A DNA stretch of 64,000 nucleotides from Alteromonas oceanisediminis (GTDB taxonomy: Bacteria > Pseudomonadota > Gammaproteobacteria > Enterobacterales > Alteromonadaceae), in contig NZ_JAHCTA010000004.1 of assembly GCF_018474025.1 (NCBI RefSeq), positions 1 to 64,000 of the forward strand. Reading direction: 5' to 3'. The notes beneath the pieces were generated by a model. That model was not told the DNA's origin. It saw only the letters and a list, made by a program, of their open reading frames with translations, and ran no database searches. The translations under genes were made by a program, and so were the position numbers. The first letter of the stretch is position 1. The number at the start of each line of letters is the position of its first letter. This document shows, piece by piece, positions 15,314 to 23,029 of the stretch.

Positions 15314-17755
15314 ATGAACAGCTTTGGAAGACAGTCTTATTTAGCCCTTTCTGTAGGACTAATTTTTGGCACGACGCCAACTACTACAATCGCACAATCA
15401 GATATACCAAACATCGATAACGAGCAAATCGAAATAATTGAAGTCAATGCATTGAGGCGAGCTGCATCTATACAAACTGTGCCGGTTGCTGTATCAGCAT
15501 TTCGAGCCGATCTACTTGATAATATAGGAATGCGGGATATTAGGGATTTAGAAAACTTATCCCCTAGTATTGATGTCTCGACGGGCCAGTCGGCCGCCAC
15601 GGCAACGTCCATTAGCATCCGTGGAATAGGAACTGGCTCTGATAACCCAGGCTTCGAACCTGCAGTCGGTATTTTCATTGATGGCGTATATCGAAGCAGA
15701 ACAGGTGTTGCATTATCAGAGTTGCCTGAATTAGAGCGTGTCGAAGTCTTAAGAGGCCCACAAGGTACTTTGTTTGGTAAAAACACTTCAGCAGGGGCGT
15801 TAACTATAACGACCAAAGCGCCATCGTTTGATCAAGGGGGATATATAAGCGGCGCTATTGGTAACTTTAGTGCGAGAGAGCTAAAAGGTGCATACAATAC
15901 TCCAGCAAATGATGAGTGGGCGTTTCGTATTAATGGCTCAATCAGAGAGAGAGACGGATACATCGAAGATGTAAATAGCACCCGTGAATTTAACGATATT
16001 GATCGTTATTCTCTCCGAGGCCAAGCTCTCTATGAAGGCGCCGAACTCACCGCACGTTTTATAATGGATTCAGCATCTACGAATGAAAACTGCTGTGCAA
16101 GCATTAATATTTTTACGGGGCCAACTGCATCAGCAGTTGAAGCAGGCGCTGGATTATTAGGACTGACGGGCATTGTTTCAGGTGACTCGAGCGATCCAAA
16201 AGTCAGTTATAGTCCAAATCGGGATCTGGGAGAAAAAGTTGATGAGTGGGGTTTCTCAGCTGATATTCAATGGGACCTTGATATCGGCACCCTATATTCT
16301 TTGAGTGCGTATCGTGACTGGGACGTTGACAGAGGTATGGATGTCGATTTTTCTGGTATTGATCGCGCGTATCGAGACGATTACCTTTCCGGCGTTACAG
16401 ATTTTATGCAAGAAGTCAGGTTACAAGGCTTATCGATGGACGATAAGCTTGACTGGCTTGTCGGCTTTTTCTATTCCAATCAAGAATTGAGTTTGCAAGA
16501 TACCGTGCGTGTTGGCACACAGGGGGATCTGTACGTTGACCTTCTCCTTTCAGGTTTAGCTGGCGGTCAACTGTTTGGGAGCCTAGGCCCTCAAGTGCCT
16601 GCTCTCCTGCCCTTCTTGTTGCCAGGCTCGCAGGAAGGTGATGGACAGTTAGCGGATAAATTCGACGTTGAAACTAAGTCTGTTGCGCTATTTACGCACA
16701 ATGTTTACGAATTGACTGACGATATCTCAGTTACACTGGGTCTTAGGTATTTACATGAGACCAAAGATATTGGTGCTGATTTAAAGGGGCGACTTCCTGT
16801 TTGTGACTTTTATTTGGATCCGGCAAATACCGCTATCACTCAAGGGTTAATTGCGGCCACCGGTGGCGCAGCGGTGTTACTATCATGTAACCCTGCAATT
16901 AATACTGAGTTTAATGGCGTTTATTCAGATGATCGCAGTGAGAATGCAATAACTGGCACACTCAAAGTGGCCTACCAGATATCGTCAGATATCATGGTCT
17001 ATGGTGGTTACGATCGTGGTTACAAAGCCGGAGGTTACAATCTTGATAGAGGCGGATTTGATAGTGCTTTGTTTGGCGGTGACGGCGCGCAACTGACCGA
17101 CCTTGAATTTTCAGAGGAAACAGTAAATGCCTTTGAATTAGGAATAAAGTCCAAATTCATAAACAATCGTTTATTAGTCAACACAACGTTGTTTTTGCAA
17201 AATTTCAGGGACTACCAATCGCTTGTGTTTTCTGGTACCAATTTTACGGTGCAAAATGTTGATAAGACCATCTCACAGGGACTCGAGTTTGAGGCAAATT
17301 ACAGCGCATCAGAGGATTTACAAGTAGGTTTTGCGTATACGTATAACGAGGCGAGATTTGATGACAGCGCAAATCTTGAAGGCACGCCATTAGACGGACT
17401 TCAAGGTAAACAGCTGGCTGGCTCGCCTCGAAATGCTTACAATGTAAACTTAACATATACCCCTCACCTTACCGATACTACTAAGCTTGTTCTACACACT
17501 AACATTCGTACATACTCTTCTCATTTGGTGGAATCTAGCGATCTCTCGCCAAGAAATGATGGAGTTGCGGTTGTTGGTGCGAAAATTGGCATTACAGATA
17601 TCGACGATAGATGGTCCGTCGCATTACGTGCAGAAAATCTATTTGAAGAGGACTACCTAGTCGCTGGCTTTTTTGTTCCAGAACAAAACGGAACTTTTGC
17701 CGCCTACCCTAGTCCACCTCGATTTATTACACTAGAGGCTAATTACAAGTTCTGA
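15314..17755 (+). CDS. TonB-dependent outer-membrane receptor
   Basis: 813 aa. A signal peptide ends near TTTIAQS. The plug domain runs from about 40 to 165 ('VPVAVSAFRADLLDNIGM', 'SISIRGIGTGSDNPGFE', 'ERVEVLRGPQGTLFGKNT'), and the beta-barrel ends in the aromatic 'ITLEANYKF' C-terminal strand. The form is that of the FecA/CirA-like 'TonB-dependent receptor' group with RGPQGTLFG, common in sphingomonads and marine gammaproteobacteria for lipids, steroids and aromatic compounds. No SusD partner is present. It is in line with the hydroxylase and ends before a strong terminator. Confidence 0.95.
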   Translation: MNSFGRQSYLALSVGLIFGTTPTTTIAQSDIPNIDNEQIEIIEVNALRRAASIQTVPVAVSAFRADLLDNIGMRDIRDLENLSPSIDVSTGQSAATATSISIRGIGTGSDNPGFEPAVGIFIDGVYRSRTGVALSELPELERVEVLRGPQGTLFGKNTSAGALTITTKAPSFDQGGYISGAIGNFSARELKGAYNTPANDEWAFRINGSIRERDGYIEDVNSTREFNDIDRYSLRGQALYEGAELTARFIMDSASTNENCCASINIFTGPTASAVEAGAGLLGLTGIVSGDSSDPKVSYSPNRDLGEKVDEWGFSADIQWDLDIGTLYSLSAYRDWDVDRGMDVDFSGIDRAYRDDYLSGVTDFMQEVRLQGLSMDDKLDWLVGFFYSNQELSLQDTVRVGTQGDLYVDLLLSGLAGGQLFGSLGPQVPALLPFLLPGSQEGDGQLADKFDVETKSVALFTHNVYELTDDISVTLGLRYLHETKDIGADLKGRLPVCDFYLDPANTAITQGLIAATGGAAVLLSCNPAINTEFNGVYSDDRSENAITGTLKVAYQISSDIMVYGGYDRGYKAGGYNLDRGGFDSALFGGDGAQLTDLEFSEETVNAFELGIKSKFINNRLLVNTTLFLQNFRDYQSLVFSGTNFTVQNVDKTISQGLEFEANYSASEDLQVGFAYTYNEARFDDSANLEGTPLDGLQGKQLAGSPRNAYNVNLTYTPHLTDTTKLVLHTNIRTYSSHLVESSDLSPRNDGVAVVGAKIGITDIDDRWSVALRAENLFEEDYLVAGFFVPEQNGTFAAYPSPPRFITLEANYKF

Positions 17756-17802
17756 TCGTCACGTTAGCGATGAGCTTTATGCATTCTTGACTTGCTCCCA
17801 CA

Positions 17803-17842
17803 ACTCATTAAGTAGTCAGTGTCTACTTAATGAGTCTTTTTT
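17803..17842 (+). terminator. Rho-independent terminator after the TonB receptor
   Basis: A 13-bp perfect stem (ACTCATTAAGTAG with CTACTTAATGAGT), 7-nt loop, then C and six T. It ends 22 bp short of the converging acetolactate synthase gene and may serve both directions. Confidence 0.85.
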
Positions 17843-17864
17843 GTTACGGCGTCAGACCATTAGA

Positions 17865-19625
17865 CTACTTACATGACGCACTTGAAAAGTGTTCACGAGT
17901 AGGAGCGTCTGTAATGCATTCAGGCAGGATCATATCACAATGCGCTTTTCCTGCCGGGATCATGGGTAAACAATTTTCCAATGGTGTTACTATGCATTCA
18001 ATGACCGTAGGCTGTGTCTTGTCAGCTTGACATTCTTCCAACGCCTCTTCGAGTTCACTTTGTGTGGTAACTCGGTGGCTATCTATGCCATACGCTTTAG
18101 CTAAAGTAGCAAAATCTGGTAATGACTCAGCATAGCTTTCAGAGTGCCGCCCCCCATGATGGAAGTCTTGCCACTGTCTCACCATCCCCATGTGTTGATT
18201 ATTAATAATGCAGAGAGTTAATGGTAGGCGATACTGTTTTACAGTAGCGAGTTCTTGAATATTCATTTGAATTGAAGATTCACCGGCAATGCACACAACC
18301 TGACGACCAGGAAAAGCTATCTGAGCTCCTATTGCAGCCGGAAACCCAAACCCCATGGTTCCTAAACCCCCAGAAGTCAGCCAGGTTCTTGGTTTTTCAA
18401 ATTTCCAATACTGCGCAGCCCACATTTGATGCTGCCCCACTTCTGTCGTGACAATCGGCTGCATATGTTTAAAAGCATTGTAGATCGTGTGAATAGCCTG
18501 CTGAGGTAAAAGACAAGATTTATCTTTCTGGTAAGCGAAACAGTCTCTGGCTTGCCATACTTGAATCATTGAGCACCAATCAGAAGTATCTTCCTGACTT
18601 CTACTTTCTCTCAGCAATTTTATTTGTTTGTTAATCTCACTCAATGCTTCTGCAGCATTTGCTTGAATAGGAACATCCGCTTGAACCAATTTATCTATCG
18701 AGCCGGCGTCAATATCAATATGAATCTTCTTGGAGTTTGGCGAAAAACCACCCAGCTCTCCTGTTACTCGGTCGTCGAATCTTGCGCCTACACAAAGCAT
18801 CACGTCGCAACCATGCAAGGCTAAATTTGCCTCATAAGATCCATGCATGCCAAGCATTCCCAAACTTAGTTCGTGAGTACCAGAAAATGCGCCGAGACCA
18901 TGCAGTGTCATCGTAACCGGACAATGTAAGCTTTCAGCCAGTTCTTTCAGGTCATCACTCGCGCTCTGCCCTGCCAAAATTACTCCGCCTCCGGAATATA
19001 TCACTGGCCGTTTTGCATGATAGAGAAGCCGAGCAGCTTCTTTCGCGGCTGCAATAAGAGTATCATTTTGGCTTTTTGTGGGAGGAATTTCTTTCTCTAA
19101 CGTTTCTGAAGAGGTGTATTGCATTTCCACAGCCTGAATGTCTTTGGGAATATCAATGGCTACAGGGCCGGGCTTTCCATTACGCGCCAATGCAAAAGAC
19201 TTAATAACTTGTGGAATTAACTCACTTGGATCCATAACTATTGAGTTAAACTTGGTTGCCGCTCGCATTAGACTTACTACGTTAGCTTCTTGAAAAGCAT
19301 CTGTTCCAATTAAAGAAGTTTTAACTTGTCCGGAAATGCAGAGAATCGGGATTGAATCCAGCAACGCATCAGCTAAGCCGGTTATGGTATTAGTTGCGCC
19401 CGGACCCGATGTAACCATTACAACACCAACTTTACCAGTGCTTTTTGCGTAACCCTCTGCAGCGTGAACGGCAGCTTGTTCATGACGCGCTAGCACGTGC
19501 CTAATACGAGTTTGTCTAAATATAGCATCATAAAGCGGCAAAACCGCTCCACCAGGGTATCCAAAAATAGTATCTACACCCAGATCACTTAGACATTCTA
19601 GTAAGCAGTCTGCTCCCGTTTTCAT
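17865..19625 (-). CDS. Acetolactate synthase large subunit, with altered ThDP/Mg motif
   Basis: 586 aa, full length. ThDP-binding features: 'FGYPGGAVLPLYDA', 'ARHEQAAVHAAEGYA' with catalytic Glu49, 'VTSGPGATNTITGLADA', 'WLTSGGLGTMGFGFPAAIG', and 'NNQHMGMVRQWQDFHHGGR'. The Mg-binding motif, GDGS or GDAS in nearly all relatives, reads 'AGESSIQMN', so Glu449 replaces the ligand Asp. The enzyme would join two pyruvates, or pyruvate and 2-oxobutyrate, for branched-chain amino acids or acetoin. Its ATG overlaps the small-subunit stop (ATGA). It is probably an additional isozyme and may be regulated by the divergent Lrp-type gene. Activity with Glu is uncertain. Confidence 0.92.
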   Translation of the reverse strand: MKTGADCLLECLSDLGVDTIFGYPGGAVLPLYDAIFRQTRIRHVLARHEQAAVHAAEGYAKSTGKVGVVMVTSGPGATNTITGLADALLDSIPILCISGQVKTSLIGTDAFQEANVVSLMRAATKFNSIVMDPSELIPQVIKSFALARNGKPGPVAIDIPKDIQAVEMQYTSSETLEKEIPPTKSQNDTLIAAAKEAARLLYHAKRPVIYSGGGVILAGQSASDDLKELAESLHCPVTMTLHGLGAFSGTHELSLGMLGMHGSYEANLALHGCDVMLCVGARFDDRVTGELGGFSPNSKKIHIDIDAGSIDKLVQADVPIQANAAEALSEINKQIKLLRESRSQEDTSDWCSMIQVWQARDCFAYQKDKSCLLPQQAIHTIYNAFKHMQPIVTTEVGQHQMWAAQYWKFEKPRTWLTSGGLGTMGFGFPAAIGAQIAFPGRQVVCIAGESSIQMNIQELATVKQYRLPLTLCIINNQHMGMVRQWQDFHHGGRHSESYAESLPDFATLAKAYGIDSHRVTTQSELEEALEECQADKTQPTVIECIVTPLENCLPMIPAGKAHCDMILPECITDAPTREHFSSASCK

Positions 19626-19921
19626 GTGAAGCTCTCCTCTGTCGTGACGGTAGTTACAGCGTAAACAAACTCAAATGAATTAATTTTTTTTACGAGTCGA
19701 TGGAAAACACTTTCATTGTAGCAATCAAACCAAAGTTCAATTTTCTGTGTAGAGTTCGATGCCTGACTACTTGTCATTTCGTGTAAGGACAAATTTAAGA
19801 CCGCTAGTTGATCAAGAACTCTTAGCAAGGACCCCAAAGTACTGTCGGCTTCAACCACTAGTGAGCAGGATGTATTGTACGGTGTACTTGACACCGATTT
19901 ATCTGCGCTCATCCGAACCAT
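19622..19921 (-). CDS. Small ACT-domain subunit of acetolactate synthase (IlvM/IlvN-like)
   Basis: 99 aa. One ACT-like domain: 'SCSLVVEADSTLGSLLRVLDQLAVLNLSLHEM' is the first strand-helix unit, with Leu-rich helix, then 'KIELWFDCYNE' and a final strand 'FVYAVTTVT'. The size matches IlvM/IlvN small regulatory subunits. It lies upstream of, and overlaps by 4 bp, the large-subunit gene; in known ilvGM, ilvBN and ilvIH operons the large subunit comes first, so the order is reversed here. It probably stabilises or feedback-tunes the large subunit. Start is not well supported by a ribosome site; ATG at 19912 is an alternative. Confidence 0.75.
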   Translation of the reverse strand: MVRMSADKSVSSTPYNTSCSLVVEADSTLGSLLRVLDQLAVLNLSLHEMTSSQASNSTQKIELWFDCYNESVFHRLVKKINSFEFVYAVTTVTTEESFT

Positions 19922-20042
19922 CTCTAATGAATATATTTTTCATATTATTGAGCAAAGTAAGGAATATTATTATGACATTATTGGAATTTACGGGTTATAA
20001 TTGAATACTTATCAATCATTAAGCTGTAAATCTGAATAGAAT

Positions 20043-20498
20043 ATGCTGGACAAGTATGACAAGTTAATTTTAAACGACCTTCAAGCGGATGCCGCTTTGA
20101 CGACCGTTGAAATATCAGAGAGAAATAATCTTTCACAAGCCGCATGTTGGCGTCGAATTCAACGACTCGAAGCAAATGGCTATATCAACAAGCGAGTTGC
20201 CCTTTTAAATGCAGATAAATTAGGGCTTGGTACAATAGTCTTTGCTCATATAAAACTTTCTGCACATGGCCGAACCCATTTAGATCAGTTTAGCAAAGAT
20301 ATTCAGCGCTTAAGTCGCGTAATTGAGTGCTATTGTTTGATGGGCGAACAAGACTTCTTCGCAAAAGTGGTTGTGAAGGATGTCTACGATTACGAGCGAT
20401 TTTTTTTCGATACATTATCGAAGATAGAAGGTGTTTCTGAGATTAAAAGTACGATGGCCTTATCGCAAATAAAATTTACAACAGAATTACCTATTTAA
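20043..20498 (+). CDS. Lrp/AsnC-family transcriptional regulator
   Basis: 151 aa. The N-terminal helix-turn-helix ('DKLILNDLQADAALTTVEI', 'LSQAACWRRIQRLEANGYI') is followed by the RAM/ACT ligand domain ('IVFAHIKLSAHGRTHLDQF', 'CYCLMGEQDFFAKVVVKD', 'FFDTLSKIEGVSEIKSTMA'). It is divergent from the acetolactate synthase pair, separated by 121 AT-rich base pairs, and is thus a likely regulator of it in response to an amino acid. Distinct from the genomic Lrp at 59734. Confidence 0.93.
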   Translation: MLDKYDKLILNDLQADAALTTVEISERNNLSQAACWRRIQRLEANGYINKRVALLNADKLGLGTIVFAHIKLSAHGRTHLDQFSKDIQRLSRVIECYCLMGEQDFFAKVVVKDVYDYERFFFDTLSKIEGVSEIKSTMALSQIKFTTELPI

Positions 20499-20542
20499 CT
20501 GAAGTACATGTGTGTAATCCCGAGGCACCTTGTAATTATTTA

Positions 20543-20690
20543 TTAAAACAGCACTGACAGTTTGCTCAAGGGTGTAAGGGTATCTGCGTAAATAGCATTC
20601 TCTTCAACCTCTAGAAGCATATCAGGATGCCAATTTCAGATAAACTCATCGACCAATTGTTTAGCGCATTGTAGCGCTGCCTATTGATTC
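20543..20690 (-). pseudogene. Possible decayed coding remnant
   Basis: Read leftward in one frame this gap encodes 'AALQCAKQLVDEFI', a TGA, 'NWHPDMLLEVEENAIYADT', then 'LTPLSKLSVLF' and TAA at 20545-20543. The amphipathic, low-complexity-free look suggests former coding sequence, with another stop (TAG) just before it. I recognise no family. It sits exactly where the AT-rich accessory region meets the higher-GC backbone, so it may be the stump of a gene disrupted when the accessory DNA arrived. Evidence is weak. Confidence 0.3.
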
Positions 20691-20709
20691 AAATGATACT
20701 CTAATTAAT

Positions 20710-20726
20710 TTTAAGATCATCTTAAA
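20710..20726. repeat. 17-bp palindrome, possible weak bidirectional terminator
   Basis: TTTAAGAT-C-ATCTTAAA between two converging genes (20043-20498 forward and the TPR gene reverse). It can form a short hairpin with A/T flanks but has no GC-rich stem or long T-run. Confidence 0.3.
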
Positions 20727-20742
20727 CTTCTATCTATCTTTG

Positions 20743-21636
20743 CTATTCAATATCTTTTAGCGTTTTACCCAAATTCTTATCGTCAGAGCGCTTAGCAGCG
20801 ATAAGATGTTGCTTCATTAAGTTCGTATTTCCTTGAAGCGCATAAAGCTGCGCAAGGCGTCCGTGTGCCCATTCCTGAGACGGCAAATCTATCGAGTCTT
20901 GCGGCACACTATCAATATACTTCTGCAATGCATGGATACCTGCGGCGATGTTTGTTTCACTGAAAACCGCGGTGCGGCCTAGTTGATAAAGCGCGCTTAA
21001 CTGCGCGTCGGAACCAACCTTTAACGTTGCTGCTTGTAAGAAAGCATTATGAGCTTGTTCATATTGCTCCTGGCTCTGTAAATACAGCCCGTGTTGAAAT
21101 GGAAACTCTGCTTCTAAAGGGTATTCTTTAATAAGATGTGCAACCGTTCGCTCATAGTCGTCTGTGTTGTCGCCCATTTGATGATAAAATAGTTCTGCTT
21201 TGCCTCCTTCGATAGGATCCAGCTGTTGTATCGCTGCTACTTGCTCCCATGCCAAGGCTTCATCGCCGCCAGCAATACTGGGCGCACCTAGGTAAAACCG
21301 CAGCAATCCGATACGATATTCAACGTTACTGGGTTCCAATTCCACAGCTTGACTAAAACAAGCCAACGACTCTTTTGCATAACCAAGCGCAGAGAATATG
21401 CTGTTTTGCGCTTGCTGCCCCATGATCCTGCCGCACAAAAAATGTAGCTTCGGCTCGTCTGGAAATTGCTTCAATGCGCTCACCACAAGCGATTCTGCTT
21501 CATCCAAATCGTTACCGATTTCATTTTCGGCCGCAGTATAAAGTGCATCAGCAGACACCGTGTCTGCATGCGCCGCCGCAGACAACGGCAAAGTAAGAAT
21601 GGTAAGCGTCAGGAATAGGGATAAATTAGCGCGCAT
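20743..21636 (-). CDS. Exported TPR-repeat protein
   Basis: 297 aa from ATG 21636, which gives a clean signal peptide (MRANLSLFLTLTILTLPLSAAAHAD); the frame extends to a TTG at 21672. The mature protein is made of helical pairs typical of tetratricopeptide repeats ('EPKLHFLCGRIMGQQAQN', 'AVELEPSNVEYRIGLLRFY', 'QLSALYQLGRTAVFSE', 'AHGRLAQLYALQGNTN'). No enzyme domain is seen. It follows the PEP-CTERM gene by about 71 bp on the same strand, so a role in assembling or scaffolding an exported product is possible but inferred. Confidence 0.8.
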   Translation of the reverse strand: MRANLSLFLTLTILTLPLSAAAHADTVSADALYTAAENEIGNDLDEAESLVVSALKQFPDEPKLHFLCGRIMGQQAQNSIFSALGYAKESLACFSQAVELEPSNVEYRIGLLRFYLGAPSIAGGDEALAWEQVAAIQQLDPIEGGKAELFYHQMGDNTDDYERTVAHLIKEYPLEAEFPFQHGLYLQSQEQYEQAHNAFLQAATLKVGSDAQLSALYQLGRTAVFSETNIAAGIHALQKYIDSVPQDSIDLPSQEWAHGRLAQLYALQGNTNLMKQHLIAAKRSDDKNLGKTLKDIE

Positions 21637-21707
21637 TGTTTGAGCATCGACGAGTTTACAATAGCTCAACAATACCCGCTCTATTCGCTACACACCAGTG
21701 ACGAAAG

Positions 21708-22469
21708 TCACTTTCCTAAAAAAGTAACGACACCCGCCTTTGCCTGTTTACGGCGCAAATGAATAGCAAACCCGAGTGCGATAGCAAACAATGCCGCGGT
21801 GGCAGGCTCAGGCACTGAAGCATTCGGCGTGGGATTAGTCGCGGGGTTAACTAAGAGCAAGTCCTGCGACGTGTCGCTCTGTAAAACAAATACATTAAAA
21901 TTGCTAGTAATGCTGCCAAGCTTGCTGAGCCAATTTGATGCCAAGCTTATCACACCGCTGGGTGAGCTCGATGTTGCCTGGTATCGACCTTCAGCCAGGT
22001 CTGGCGATGACGAGTCATAAACTAGGTCCCACAGCGCCACTTGAAAAGCCGCGCTATAGGTTCGCTGCTCTCGCTGAGTGGTTTGTTGTGCAAGTGTATG
22101 GAAGAAACCCGTGTACAAGCGACCAATTTGGTCCACTTTGTGGCTGTCATGGAAAAAGTCTAATCCAGTCATCAGGTTATAATCTACGTCGCCTTTCGTG
22201 GTCAGAAACTGATCCAACTCCACACAGAAAGCGTCAATGCCAGACGGATTATTCGGATCGTGCTCAAAGAAGGAGTGGTCATTTGATTTCACCGTGAGAT
22301 CGTACATTCCTGCTAAGGAGTTTCGTTGCACGCCGTCAAGTGACTGGCTTATCCTGCCCTTCCCTTGCGAAAAACCGTCGTAGTTTACGGTGATCACAGC
22401 TGCATGAGCAGTGTGAGTGAGCTGTAACAGCATCGTTGCTGCCAGTACTAAAACGCTTAAACCTTTCAT
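21708..22469 (-). CDS. PEP-CTERM sorted exported protein
   Basis: 253 aa from ATG 22469 (AAGGG 8 nt upstream). A signal peptide ends at HTAHAA. The C-terminus is a textbook PEP-CTERM signal: 'VPEPATAALFAIALGFAIHLRRKQ', that is VPEP, a membrane helix and a basic cluster; a short 12-residue tail follows. This tag is recognised by an exosortase (EpsH-type), which is not in the window and must lie elsewhere. The body holds 'DAFCVELDQFL' and 'QVALWDLVYD', a pattern seen in many PEP-CTERM surface proteins of unknown role ('thioester-like/Cys-Glu...' type body). Probably displayed with exopolysaccharide. Confidence 0.88.
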   Translation of the reverse strand: MKGLSVLVLAATMLLQLTHTAHAAVITVNYDGFSQGKGRISQSLDGVQRNSLAGMYDLTVKSNDHSFFEHDPNNPSGIDAFCVELDQFLTTKGDVDYNLMTGLDFFHDSHKVDQIGRLYTGFFHTLAQQTTQREQRTYSAAFQVALWDLVYDSSSPDLAEGRYQATSSSPSGVISLASNWLSKLGSITSNFNVFVLQSDTSQDLLLVNPATNPTPNASVPEPATAALFAIALGFAIHLRRKQAKAGVVTFLGK

Positions 22470-22638
22470 TGCAAAACCCTTAGTGCGCATGAGCACGCCA
22501 ATTTAATCTGACTATTTGCTCAGCGAACATTCAGATTAATTTTTCAACATGGTGTACCTATGCTATGACATTCAGGCTATCGATTACGTATTCGGTTACA
22601 CTAAAAGGTATCGCGTTTTATCACATTAGTGATTGAGT

Positions 22639-23013
22639 TTACTCTTGATACAGTGCACACACCGCGCCAGCGGGATCCTCAATGATCACGAATTTGCTAT
22701 TACCATAAGTTCGGATATCAGATAATGTCTTACCATTTCTGGCAACAACATTGGCAAGTGCGTGTTCAATATCTTGCACAATAAAGTACGGTAACCACTT
22801 TGCGGGTAATTCAGCGTTGCTCCCCTTGCGATGGCATATGCCTGCAACATCTTTTCCGCTGACGGGCATTTGCATGCTGTAGTCGTTGTATCCATCCATT
22901 TCAACACGCTGAGTTGACCAGCCAACCACGGACGCGTAGAAATCTTTAATCTCATCAGCGTTATCAACGGTTAGGTCGATCCATCCCATTTGGCCTATTT
23001 TTGAATCATTCAT
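22639..23013 (-). CDS. VOC-superfamily (glyoxalase/bleomycin-resistance-like) protein
   Basis: 124 aa from ATG 23013, with AAGGA 7 nt upstream. The beta-alpha-beta-beta-beta units are plain: 'GWIDLTVDNADEIKDFYASV', then 'WLPYFIVQDIEHALANVVA' and 'GNSKFVIIEDPAGAVCALY'. Members bind a divalent metal and act as isomerases, lyases, dioxygenases or small-molecule binders; the substrate is not readable. It starts 16 bp after the glutamate-synthase-like gene and is probably co-transcribed. Confidence 0.88.
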   Translation of the reverse strand: MNDSKIGQMGWIDLTVDNADEIKDFYASVVGWSTQRVEMDGYNDYSMQMPVSGKDVAGICHRKGSNAELPAKWLPYFIVQDIEHALANVVARNGKTLSDIRTYGNSKFVIIEDPAGAVCALYQE

Positions 23014-23029
23014 AAGTTTCCTTTCTATA

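Noticed and set aside
15337-15816. 159-codon reverse frame inside the TonB receptor gene.
   Set aside because: Antisense shadow of a clear plug domain; no ribosome site and no homologous motif.
17756-17802. A small gene between the TonB receptor and its terminator.
   Set aside because: Only 47 bp, no start codon with a ribosome site.
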